Of a DNA stretch of 64,000 bases, positions 17,635-25,990 are shown one piece after another. A model generated the notes under the pieces. The model did no database searches, had not been told where the DNA came from, and saw only the letters and a list, made by a program, of their open reading frames with translations. Source of the DNA: Massilia rubra. Lineage in GTDB: Bacteria; Pseudomonadota; Gammaproteobacteria; Burkholderiales; Burkholderiaceae_D. Within the stretch, counting starts at the first letter, position 1, and the number at the start of each line of letters is the position of its first letter. The stretch covers positions 248,001 through 312,000 of the forward strand of contig NZ_VUYU01000006.1 of assembly GCF_011682065.1 (NCBI RefSeq), in the 5' to 3' direction. Made by a program: the position numbers and the translations under genes.

Positions 17635-18771
17635 TTAGCCCATGCGGACGGCGCGCGCGCGCTGCCCGCGCCGCGCCACCAGCAGGAGCACGCCGGCGCC
17701 GAGCAGCATCAGGGCCGGCATGCCCGGTTCCGGCACCGCGCTGGTACTGTCGAGTGTCAGCAAAAAGCCGGAACAGGCGCCGAGCGTGTTGCAGCCATGC
17801 GCAGTGATCTGGCCCAGGTCGTTGATGTCGGCCGCGTAATTGAGCGTCCAGCCGAATCCGGGGCCGACCAGGGTGTTCAGATCGTGCATTTCACCACCCG
17901 AATACAGAAAAGCGTGCGTCGCCTTGCCGCCGGCGATGTCGGAACCGCCCACCGCCTGGCCCGCATTATTGATCCCGTAGCCGTAACTGCTCATGCCACC
18001 CAAGGTGTCGAGATCGATCATCTGGCCGTTCGCGAACATGAAGGCATGCGCAATCGCATCGCCAGCCAGGTAGGAAAAGCCCGTCACCGCGCCGCTGTCG
18101 TTGATGCGGTTGGCTTCGCTGTAATTGCCGCCCAGGGTGCCGAGGTCGGTCATTCCTTTACCATCTTCCAGGAAAGCGTGATAGTTGCCCGCAGCGAGCT
18201 CGGCCCGTCCCACGACGACGCCGCTATTGTTAATGTCGCTACCCAGGCTGCTGGCGCCGCCCAGGGTGCCCAGGTCGCGCAACTGGCCGCCCGGGGTGTA
18301 GCGGAAGGCGGCCTGGGACCCATCGGCCCGGTCGGCGCTGCCGGCCACCTGCCCGGCATTGTTGATTCCCTTGGCCAGGCTGTCACGCCCGCCGAGGCTG
18401 CCGAGCGTCTCGATCTTGTTGCCATTGAACGTCACTGCGCGCGATACGCCGCCGCCATCGGTCACCTGCCCGGCTGCCACGCCGGCCTCGTTGATACCGC
18501 TGGCAACGCTGCTCGTTCCCTTGTCGGGACTGAGGCTGCGCATGGTTCCGCCGCGCGAGACGTAGGCGCTGCTGATATGGTCGCTGTTCAGGGCGTAGCC
18601 GACCACCGCACCGCCATTGTTCATGGCGCGTACGTCGCCGCTGCCGCCGCCAAGCGTACCGAGTTGCTTGACAGAGTACACCGGCGCGGCTTGGGCAACG
18701 CCCGGGAGCAGCAAGGTGGACAGGAGAGTGGACAGCAGACTGAGCTGCAACAGACGCGGTGCGACAGACAT
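17635..18771 (-). CDS. PEP-CTERM protein with HAF repeats
   Basis: 378 residues with a signal peptide ending near AQAAP. The body is built of at least six HAF-type repeats (for example DLGTLGGNYSEANRIND, DLDTLGGMSSYGYGINN, LGTLGGGSGDVRAMNN), each carrying LGTLGG and an IN(N/D)xGxVxG turn, predicted to form a beta-propeller-like extracellular domain. The C-terminus is a PEP-CTERM sorting signal: VPEPGMPALMLLGAGVLLLV followed by a basic tail. Such proteins are processed by exosortase and linked to the surface or exopolysaccharide; the exosortase is not in this window. The start ATG 18771 has GGAGTTCCCT in front. Converges with the M23 gene. Confidence 0.93.
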   Translation of the reverse strand: MSVAPRLLQLSLLSTLLSTLLLPGVAQAAPVYSVKQLGTLGGGSGDVRAMNNGGAVVGYALNSDHISSAYVSRGGTMRSLSPDKGTSSVASGINEAGVAAGQVTDGGGVSRAVTFNGNKIETLGSLGGRDSLAKGINNAGQVAGSADRADGSQAAFRYTPGGQLRDLGTLGGASSLGSDINNSGVVVGRAELAAGNYHAFLEDGKGMTDLGTLGGNYSEANRINDSGAVTGFSYLAGDAIAHAFMFANGQMIDLDTLGGMSSYGYGINNAGQAVGGSDIAGGKATHAFLYSGGEMHDLNTLVGPGFGWTLNYAADINDLGQITAHGCNTLGACSGFLLTLDSTSAVPEPGMPALMLLGAGVLLLVARRGQRARAVRMG

Positions 18772-18926
18772 AGGGAACTCCGGGAAACATGAAAATCGGT
18801 GGGCGCGCCAGACTCATCCGGCGCGCTGCGTCGATTCTAAACCCGATTTTCCTACGCACATTATGCGGGGTGGAAAATAGTTCCAAGCACACACACTTTA
18901 ACGCGGAAACCCTTGCCAGCCTGGCA

Positions 18927-20699
18927 CTACTCGTTGCGATCCTCGCCCACATTCACGGCCGCGTAGGCGCGCTGTACAGCCACCGCCTCCTTGCTGTTCT
19001 TGCCATACAGCTCCTCGGCGGCAGCGAGCACCTTGGCGCGCGCATCCTTGTAGTCGGTGCTGGAGGTAAAGCGCGTGGTGGCGGCGTTGAACCAGATCCG
19101 GTAGGCCTTGTCGAGGCCGATGCCGCTCATCGCCCGCGGCGTGCCGGTGAGAAAAGTACTGTGGGCCTCGCTGGCCGGGTCCGCGTTCGATCCTTGCGCC
19201 AGGAAGTAAAACATGCGGTTGTTCGGGCCGCTGCTGTAGTGCACGTCGAGCCGCCGCAACCTGGCCGACCAGGCATCCGGGCTGGTGCCGTCCTTGCTCG
19301 GACGAATCATATAGCGCAGGGGCGTGCCGACCTTGCTGATTTCCTTGCCAATCATCCAGTCGTTGCCCTCGGCCGGAATCAGGGCGCCGCCTTTGCCGGC
19401 GCGCGCATACGCTTCCACCACTTCCCCGGTGATGTCGGACGACGATTCGTTCAGCCCGCCCGGCTCGCCCGAGTACACCAGGCGCGAGGTGGCGTCGGTC
19501 ACGCCGTGGCCCATTTCGTGGCCGACCACGTCGAGCGCGCCCAGGCTGTTGAAGGTCGCGCCGTCGCCGATGAACATGCATTTGCAGGCGTCGCTGTAGT
19601 AGGCGTTGTCGTAGGCCGTGTTGACATGCGCGGCGATGTAGGTGGCCGTGTCTTGCCCGTCCAGCGCATGCCAGCCCAGCGTGTTTTTCAGCATGTCGTA
19701 GGTGTTGGCCAGGCCCCACATGGCGTTCACCGCCGCCGTCTGGCCGTTGGCGTCGGTGGTGCTGCCGCCGGCCAGGTATTGCTTGCCATCGCCCCAGTGG
19801 TTGCTGCTGTTGGTAAACAGCTCGCCGGCCTTGGTGCCGTGATCGGCGTTGGTGACCGCCAGCCCGCCGAACTTGCCGCCCTTGGCGCGCAGCGGGTCGA
19901 GCATGCGAAAGCCGGCGCCGCCCTCGCTGGTGCTCAGCGGCACCTCGCCGTTGTACTGGCTCTTGCCCTTGCCGATGGCGCTTTGCAGCATGCTCCACTG
20001 CGCCAGGATGCGCCCGCTGCCGGCGCTGACCACGGTGTCGTGGTAGACCGGCTGCGGCCCGGCGCGCAGGCGCGTGGCGACCAGCCAGGCCAATTCGTAA
20101 CCGACCACCACATCGGTCATGTCGAGCGCGTTGAGGGCGTCGTCGGCCTTGCCCAGCGCGGCCGGCAGGCGCTCGCTCCAGACCAGCGGATAGATGATCA
20201 GTTCGGCCGTGGGCGGGATCTCGGGCACGGCGCCGGCGCGCACCGAGCGCAGCGCCAGGGTGATGGCGTGCGACGCCGACAGCGCCGGCAGCACGCTGAA
20301 TATGGCCTTGGCCGCTGCCGTGGCCGTGGCCGCGCCAGCCTGGTCGGCTTTGCCACGGCCCAGCTGCAGGCGCCGCTCCGAGACCGATTCGCGCACGACC
20401 GTGCTGGCCGCGTCGAGCAGCACCACCGATTCGGAACCGAACACACGTACGCCTTTATAGGTATGGTGGGCGCGCACCACCGTGCTACCCTGTAAGCCCG
20501 GATGCTCGCTGGCGATCAGGAAGTGGTGGTCGTCGTCGAGCCCCAGGCGCGCCCGCTGCGCGGCCAGTTGCGGCACGATGCGGCCGGCCAGCACGGCGGC
20601 GCCAGGCGCCACGGGGCCGTTCATCAGCGGCGGCGCGGCCGCGCCGCTCAGGTGCAAGGCGGCGACGGCGACAGCCAGCAGGGTCGGGCGAATTGTCAT
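18927..20699 (-). CDS. M4 family (thermolysin-like) metallopeptidase
   Basis: 590 residues with a signal peptide (TLLAVAVAALHLSGAAA). An FTP/propeptide region occupies about residues 30-250, followed by the catalytic domain. The zinc motif is VVGHEMGHGVTDATS (about residue 391) with the third ligand in GGLNESSSDITGEVV; the catalytic His region is VHYSSGPNNRMFYFLAQG. These are the full set for an active M4 protease secreted by a type II system. GGAG is eight bases before ATG 20699. It lies alone between the PEP-CTERM gene and a 365-bp non-coding gap. Function as an exoprotease for nutrition is inferred. Confidence 0.95.
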   Translation of the reverse strand: MTIRPTLLAVAVAALHLSGAAAPPLMNGPVAPGAAVLAGRIVPQLAAQRARLGLDDDHHFLIASEHPGLQGSTVVRAHHTYKGVRVFGSESVVLLDAASTVVRESVSERRLQLGRGKADQAGAATATAAAKAIFSVLPALSASHAITLALRSVRAGAVPEIPPTAELIIYPLVWSERLPAALGKADDALNALDMTDVVVGYELAWLVATRLRAGPQPVYHDTVVSAGSGRILAQWSMLQSAIGKGKSQYNGEVPLSTSEGGAGFRMLDPLRAKGGKFGGLAVTNADHGTKAGELFTNSSNHWGDGKQYLAGGSTTDANGQTAAVNAMWGLANTYDMLKNTLGWHALDGQDTATYIAAHVNTAYDNAYYSDACKCMFIGDGATFNSLGALDVVGHEMGHGVTDATSRLVYSGEPGGLNESSSDITGEVVEAYARAGKGGALIPAEGNDWMIGKEISKVGTPLRYMIRPSKDGTSPDAWSARLRRLDVHYSSGPNNRMFYFLAQGSNADPASEAHSTFLTGTPRAMSGIGLDKAYRIWFNAATTRFTSSTDYKDARAKVLAAAEELYGKNSKEAVAVQRAYAAVNVGEDRNE

Positions 20700-21064
20700 C
20701 GGGCATCTCCGGTATCAAGGGCCTACCCCATGATTGGGGCGGGCAACATCGATTCTCACAGCAGACATGCATGAAGAATTTGCTCAAACGCAAAGACAAG
20801 GCAAAATTCCCGGCGCGCCCCGTCATCGTACGGTCATGCAAGCTTGTTACTCTCTGCGTTTTGGCAGTCCTAAGTAAGTGTGCAGAAATTATTGTGATTT
20901 ATAGCCAACAGAAGCGGATGCCTTGCAAGGCGCACGCCGCGACGCAGTGCGAGCACTGCTAGCGGTGGGCAACGCAGCAAGGCGCCGCTTATGGAAGCTG
21001 GAAATCACAAGAATTTATGCGCACTTACTTCACCCTTGTTCCCACCAAATCGGAGTCTGTTGCG
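20700..21064. other. 365-bp intergenic region
   Basis: Shared promoter region of the divergent M4 protease and GDPD genes. It holds a G/C hairpin-like stretch at 20721-20742 and a 12-bp perfect palindrome GCCTTGCAAGGC at 20920-20931. No convincing gene is present: short ORFs here have no ribosome site or typical codon use. Confidence 0.6.
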
Positions 21065-22225
21065 ATGTACCACGCGTCCCGTACCACCCTGTCCCTGATG
21101 TGCGCCGCCAGCGTTGCGGTCCTGATGACCGCTTGCGGCGGCGATGATGCCCCCGACCTGCAAAATCCGGGCACCAGCTGGCCGCCGCAGCCGACCGTCA
21201 CCGGGCACCGCGGCGCCTCGGCCCTGCGTCCGGAGCACACGCTGGCCTCGTACCAGAAGGCGATCGAAGACGGCGCCGACATCGTCGAGCCGGACCTGGT
21301 GGCCACCAAGGATGGCGTGCTGGTGGCGCGCCATGAGAATGAGATCTCGGGCACCACGAATGTGTCGGGCATGCCGCAATTCGCCAGCCGCAAAGCCACC
21401 AAGACCATCGACGGCATTCCCGTCACCGGCTGGTTCACGGAAGACTTCACCCTGGCCGAACTGAAAACCCTGCGCGCGAAAGAACGCATTCCCGCCAACC
21501 GTCCGCTCAACGCCGCCTACGACGGGCAGTTCGAGGTGCCGACCCTGCAGGAAGTGATCGACCTGGTAAAGAAAGAGAGCGCGGCGCGCAACAAGACCAT
21601 CGGCATCTACCCCGAGACCAAGCACCCGACCTATTTCAAGACCATCGGCCTGCCGCTCGAAAAGCGCCTGGTCGACCTGCTGGTCGCCAACGGCTATCAC
21701 GGCAAGGAAGCGGCGGTGTACCTGCAATCGTTCGAAGTGGCGAACCTGAAGGAACTGCGCAAGCTGACCGACATGCGCATCGTGCAGTTGATCGACAATC
21801 CGGCCAACCCGCCCGCCGCCAACGGCGCGCCGCGCAATGCGCCATATGATTTTGTCGCCGCCGGCAGCAAGAGCACCTACAAGGACCTGGTCACCCCGGC
21901 CGGCCTGAAAGAAATCGCCACCTACGCCGATGTGGTCTCGCCGTACAAGGAAGTGATCATGCCGCGCACGGCAGCCAATGAACTGGCCGCGCCGACCAGT
22001 TTTGTGGCCGACGCCCACGCCGCCGGCCTGAAAGTACATACCTGGACCCTGCGTCCGGAAAACCCCTTCCTGCCACCGAGCATGCGCCGTGGCGACCCGG
22101 CCTCGCCGACCCAGCGCGGCGATGGCGAAGCCGAGATCCTGGCCTACCTGAAGGCCGGCATCGATGGCTTCTTCACCGACGATCCGGCCGTGGGCCGGGC
22201 GGCGGTGACGCAGTTCAAGAAGTAA
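21065..22225 (+). CDS. Lipoprotein glycerophosphodiester phosphodiesterase
   Basis: 386 residues from ATG 21065 (GGAG upstream); the in-frame start at 21017 is rejected because only the later one gives a lipoprotein signal, ending in the lipobox LMTAC. The GDPD fold follows: GHRGASALRPEHTLASYQ, the metal site VEPDLV, and ARHENEIS give the catalytic His pair and Glu/Asp ligands. The long insert and late GFFTDDPAVGR fit the GlpQ-type enzymes that cleave glycerophosphodiesters into glycerol-3-phosphate and an alcohol. Periplasmic, outer-membrane anchored. No glp neighbours. Converges with the TonB receptor. Confidence 0.93.
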   Translation: MYHASRTTLSLMCAASVAVLMTACGGDDAPDLQNPGTSWPPQPTVTGHRGASALRPEHTLASYQKAIEDGADIVEPDLVATKDGVLVARHENEISGTTNVSGMPQFASRKATKTIDGIPVTGWFTEDFTLAELKTLRAKERIPANRPLNAAYDGQFEVPTLQEVIDLVKKESAARNKTIGIYPETKHPTYFKTIGLPLEKRLVDLLVANGYHGKEAAVYLQSFEVANLKELRKLTDMRIVQLIDNPANPPAANGAPRNAPYDFVAAGSKSTYKDLVTPAGLKEIATYADVVSPYKEVIMPRTAANELAAPTSFVADAHAAGLKVHTWTLRPENPFLPPSMRRGDPASPTQRGDGEAEILAYLKAGIDGFFTDDPAVGRAAVTQFKK

Positions 22226-22259
22226 CAATGAGAAGAAAGACAGGAGGCCGCGCCGCGCC

Positions 22260-24389
22260 TTACCAGGTGCGGTTCCAGCTCAGCGCCAGGGTACGGCCCC
22301 GGCCCGCATAGGTCCCGGCCGCGTCCAGCGCGGCGCTCGACTGCGAGTAGTAGCCCACGTACTGCTTGTCCAAGACATTCTCCAGGCTTACCCCGAAACG
22401 TCCGTAGGCGCTGTCGAAGGTGAGCGCCATATCGGCCAGCGTATAGCCCTTGAAGTGCTCTTCCAGGTTGCTGGTGCCGATTCTGCGCCCGATATTGATG
22501 TCGCGGTCGCGCAGGTGCGCCGCCTGCACGCGCAGCTGCGCTTTCGGCGCCCACTGCCAGTTGGCGCCGAGGACGCCCTTGTCCGGGCCTTGCGCGCGCG
22601 CGTTCAGGGACAGGTCGAGCGGCGCACCCTGGGCGGCGGCCGTCTTGCCGTCGGTGACGGCGTAGCTGCCGAACACCGACAGCGCTTTGACGGGACGCCA
22701 GTCGCCCGACACTTCCCAGCCCTTGACCACCGTCGGCACCCGTTCGACCGAGCCGATGCCGGTGGCGCTCACGCGCAGCACGCTGCCCAGCTTCGAGCGC
22801 GAGTCGTAGCGCGACACGCCCACCTGCCCGTTCGCGCCGCGCCAGTTGACGCCCACTTCGTTGTTGCGGGTGATGATCGGTTGCAGGTCGATCAGGGTCG
22901 CCACCGACTTGCCTTCGGTGTTCACGCCGCGCAGCACCAGGCCGACGTCGGGCAGGCCGAAACCTTCCGAGCTGGCGACAAAGGCCGACCAGCGCGGCGC
23001 AAAACGCCACACCGCGCCGATGTTCTTGACCGACTTCGAAAACTCGGTCTCGCCGCCCTGCACCACCCGGTTGCCGTAGGCCGCCAGCGTGGTGTAGGTG
23101 TCGATGGTCAGCCTGGCCTGTTCGTGGCGCAGGCCGCCGCGCAGCGTGACCGGGCCGAATTCGTATTCGAGCTGCGCAAACGGCGCGGTGGACGCGAACT
23201 GCAACTGCGGCACCCAGGTGCGGTTGGTCGTGGCCAGGCGCTGCAGGGTGTTGTCGCGCAAAAGATCGAGGCCGACCGTCAGTTCCAGGCCGCGCACCAG
23301 CATGTCGGGACGCACCCAGGTCATGCGCGCGCCGCGCTTGTCGGCCACGATCTGCGACTGGTCGTTGAGGGTGCCGACGGGCGCCAGGCGCGCATCCTGG
23401 AAGGTCGACGCGGCCGTGGCGCCGTACAGGGCTTCGAAGTCGTGCGTGAACAACTGGGCGCTGAAGGCGCCGCCGAACAACTCATCGTGGCGGTAATCGA
23501 GGCTGGCGCTGCGCACCTTGTTCTTGGGCGGCTCGCCCGGCGCCCGCCCCGGCAGCGATGTCGTCGGCACGCCGGCCGCCACCACGCCCGGCTCGTTCTT
23601 GTAGTCGCCGTCGCCGCGCAGGTTGAAGCGGTTCAGGCTCAGTTGAATGCGCTGGGCGCCGAAGCGCTGGCCGATCTTGAAGAACAGGTCGTCGCCGCGA
23701 CTGTCGAGCGTATCGCCCTGGACGTTATCGATGCCCAGGCGGCGGCCATTGCCGTCGTAGCCCATGCCGCGCCGCTGCATGCCGACGTAGGCGAGCAGGT
23801 CGAAGCCGCCGTCCTTGTGGGTGACGTTGTAGCCGGTTTTCCAGTCCAGGTTATCGGAGCGCAGCTGGCCGGACGCGCGCACGTTCAAACCATGCGTGGT
23901 GCCGTCGGCGCGCGCGGTCTTGGTGATGTAGTTGATGATGCCGCCGGTCGCGCCCATGCCCTGCATGGCGGACGCCCCGTTGATCACTTCGATGCGCTCG
24001 ATGATGGCGCTGTCGGCAAAGTAGCCTTCGCGCGAGCCGGCGCGCAGCGGATTCGATTGCGGTATGCCGTCGAGCAGGATCAAGGGCTGGCGCCCGCGCA
24101 GCGACTCGCCGGCCGAGGTCATTTTCTGGCGGCTCGGCGCGTAACCCGGCACGTAGGTCGCCAGCGCCTGCGACGGGTCGTCGGCGATCAGGTATTGCGA
24201 GGCCAGCTCCTGCTGGCTGATCACGGAAATCGCGCCCGGGATCTTGTCCACCGCCTTGGCTCCGCGGGTGGCGGTCACCACCACCGTGCTGGACGGCTGC
24301 GCCGCGTCGTCCGTGGTCTGGGCCTGGGCCGTGGACATGAAAAGGCAAGCGAGCGCGACCGCGCGGGAAAGGGGCGAAACAGGGAGCAT
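22260..24389 (-). CDS. TonB-dependent outer-membrane receptor, Fur-linked
   Basis: 709 residues. The signal peptide (MLPVSPLSRAVALACLFMST to AQAQT) is followed by the plug domain: a TonB-box-like VVVTATRG, the plug motifs SLRGRQPLILLDGIPQ and the barrel entry IERIEVINGASAMQGMGATG. The C-terminus is WNRTW, the aromatic-ended last strand. The type fits ferric siderophore receptors, and a Fur-like box sits at 24441-24459, 52 bases upstream of ATG 24389. Divergent from the PepSY protein. Cognate siderophore unknown. Confidence 0.93.
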   Translation of the reverse strand: MLPVSPLSRAVALACLFMSTAQAQTTDDAAQPSSTVVVTATRGAKAVDKIPGAISVISQQELASQYLIADDPSQALATYVPGYAPSRQKMTSAGESLRGRQPLILLDGIPQSNPLRAGSREGYFADSAIIERIEVINGASAMQGMGATGGIINYITKTARADGTTHGLNVRASGQLRSDNLDWKTGYNVTHKDGGFDLLAYVGMQRRGMGYDGNGRRLGIDNVQGDTLDSRGDDLFFKIGQRFGAQRIQLSLNRFNLRGDGDYKNEPGVVAAGVPTTSLPGRAPGEPPKNKVRSASLDYRHDELFGGAFSAQLFTHDFEALYGATAASTFQDARLAPVGTLNDQSQIVADKRGARMTWVRPDMLVRGLELTVGLDLLRDNTLQRLATTNRTWVPQLQFASTAPFAQLEYEFGPVTLRGGLRHEQARLTIDTYTTLAAYGNRVVQGGETEFSKSVKNIGAVWRFAPRWSAFVASSEGFGLPDVGLVLRGVNTEGKSVATLIDLQPIITRNNEVGVNWRGANGQVGVSRYDSRSKLGSVLRVSATGIGSVERVPTVVKGWEVSGDWRPVKALSVFGSYAVTDGKTAAAQGAPLDLSLNARAQGPDKGVLGANWQWAPKAQLRVQAAHLRDRDINIGRRIGTSNLEEHFKGYTLADMALTFDSAYGRFGVSLENVLDKQYVGYYSQSSAALDAAGTYAGRGRTLALSWNRTW

Positions 24390-24440
24390 GCGGGGGAATC
24401 CTTGATGGTGGGACAGAGATGTTGACGCTCAGGGTACAAT

Positions 24441-24459
24441 GTGAATGATAACGATTCTC
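24441..24459. promoter_or_regulatory. Fur-like box
   Basis: GTGAATGATAACGATTCTC matches the 19-bp Fur consensus GATAATGATAATCATTATC at 14 positions. It lies between the divergent TonB receptor (start 24389) and the PepSY gene (start 24518), 52 and 58 bases from them, a position suited to repress both when iron is plentiful. Confidence 0.7.
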
Positions 24460-24517
24460 GTTCAATTATTCAAGAAGCATTAAAAATGATCCACCCCGCC
24501 CTCGCTTGCTCCCCTTC

Positions 24518-25699
24518 ATGAAACCGCTGATCCATTTTATCCATCTGTGGGCCGGATTGATTTTCGGGACGATCCTGGTCGTGCTGGGGCTGACCGGCAG
24601 CGCGCTGGCGTGGATGCACGAACTCGACGTGCTGCTCAACCCCACCCTGCTGCAGGTGGCGCCGCCGCCCGGCCTGGCGCAAGGGACCCCGATGCGCGTG
24701 GCGCCCGCCACCGTGCAGGCGGCCAGCGAGCGCTTGCTGGCCGACCCGCTGTACGGGCGCCCCAGCCAGTTGATGCTGCCCGAGCGCGCCGGCGACGTGT
24801 TCGTGGCGTGGTACCGCGATCCGGCACAGCCGGCGTCGACCTGGAACGTGGCAATCTCGCGCCAGGTGATGCTCGACCCGGCCACCCTGATCGTGACCGG
24901 CGAGCGCACCTGGGGCGGCCTCGGTTTTTCGCGCCCGCAGCTGATGTCGACCCTGTTTCACATTCACCGCTACCTGGTGGCCGGCGAAACCGGCAAGACC
25001 GTGATCGGCGTGACCGGCGTGGCGCTGCTGCTGCTCTCGCTGACCGGCATCGTGCTGTGGTGGCCGCGCATGACGGCGGGCGCCATCAAGGGCGCGCTGA
25101 CGGTGCGCCATGGCGGCAACTGGCCGCGCTTTAACTTCCAGCTGCACCGCGCCGGCGGCTTTTTCGCCGCGCCAGTGCTGCTGGTGCTGGCCGTGTCGGG
25201 CGTGTATTTCAATATGCCGCAGTGGGTGCTGCCCATCGTCGGCGCGCTCGCGCCCCTGGCGCCGAACGGCAAGGTGGCCAACCGCAGCGCCCCTGGCGCG
25301 GCGCCGATCGCGCCGCACGCTGCGATGGCGGCGGCGCAGGCCCGGTTTCCGCAGGCGCGCGTCTCGCGCGTGGCCATGCCGGCCAAGCCCGGCCAACCCT
25401 ACGAAATCCGCCTGCGCCAGCCCGATGAGGTGCGCGCCGGCGACGGCGCCACGCGCGTGTCGGTCGACGCCGGCGACGGCACGGTGCTGCGCACGGTCGA
25501 TCCGCTGCGCGCGCCGGCCGGCGAGCGCTTCCTGGGCTGGATGTTCCCGCTGCATACCGGCGAAGCCTTCGGCGTGGCCGGGCGCACGTTTATCAGCATC
25601 TTTGGCATCGTGCCGCTGATGTTCTTCGTCACCGGGCTGGTGATCTGGATCAAACTGCACCGCCCCAAAAAGCGCAAGGCCAAGGTCGTTGCCGGCTGA
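24518..25699 (+). CDS. PepSY-associated TM helix protein (iron-uptake linked)
   Basis: 393 residues from ATG 24518 (MKPLIHFIHLWAGL). Four membrane helices: near 10-32, 165-190, 210-232 and 350-375, with periplasmic PepSY-like domains between. The conserved LHRAGGFF and HIHRYLV histidines, one in each helix pair, fit the PepSY_TM family associated with siderophore reduction (FegB/FhuF-like partners of TonB receptors). The C-terminus is a lysine-rich cytoplasmic tail. Placed divergently from a TonB receptor with the Fur-like box between them, it likely helps reduce or handle the imported iron complex in the inner membrane. Confidence 0.88.
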   Translation: MKPLIHFIHLWAGLIFGTILVVLGLTGSALAWMHELDVLLNPTLLQVAPPPGLAQGTPMRVAPATVQAASERLLADPLYGRPSQLMLPERAGDVFVAWYRDPAQPASTWNVAISRQVMLDPATLIVTGERTWGGLGFSRPQLMSTLFHIHRYLVAGETGKTVIGVTGVALLLLSLTGIVLWWPRMTAGAIKGALTVRHGGNWPRFNFQLHRAGGFFAAPVLLVLAVSGVYFNMPQWVLPIVGALAPLAPNGKVANRSAPGAAPIAPHAAMAAAQARFPQARVSRVAMPAKPGQPYEIRLRQPDEVRAGDGATRVSVDAGDGTVLRTVDPLRAPAGERFLGWMFPLHTGEAFGVAGRTFISIFGIVPLMFFVTGLVIWIKLHRPKKRKAKVVAG

Positions 25700-25813
25700 T
25701 CCGGCGGCGATTCATCATTATTTTTCCGGCAAACTGTTTATACGGTTTAAGCTGCGCGACGCCGAATTTCCTGAATGCACGTCGTTGTATTCCGTTCACT
25801 CTCCCTGAGCTAT

Positions 25814-25842
25814 TTGTCAATCTCATAGACATTTTCATATTC
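25814..25842 (+). promoter_or_regulatory. Possible sigma-70 promoter for the large TonB receptor
   Basis: TTGTCA at 25814-25819 is followed, after about 16 bases, by CATATT at 25836-25841, within the AT-rich stretch 25700-25990 upstream of the receptor at 25991. No Fur box is seen here. Low confidence. Confidence 0.3.
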
Positions 25843-25990
25843 TGCCTATAAATTAGGTCGGCACTCGTCGCTCAGCAATATATTCGATGACGGCTGCAAA
25901 GGTCCCATTTTTCATCCGCTTTCCCAACTCGGGGTCAGGCGCCAGCCTGGGCTTATCTCGTTCGAACTGCATTCGCAAAGAGAGATTTAA

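Noticed and set aside
18789..20495. 568-codon plus-strand ORF
   Set aside because: Antisense to the M4 protease.
22455..24425. 656-codon plus-strand ORF
   Set aside because: Antisense to the TonB receptor.
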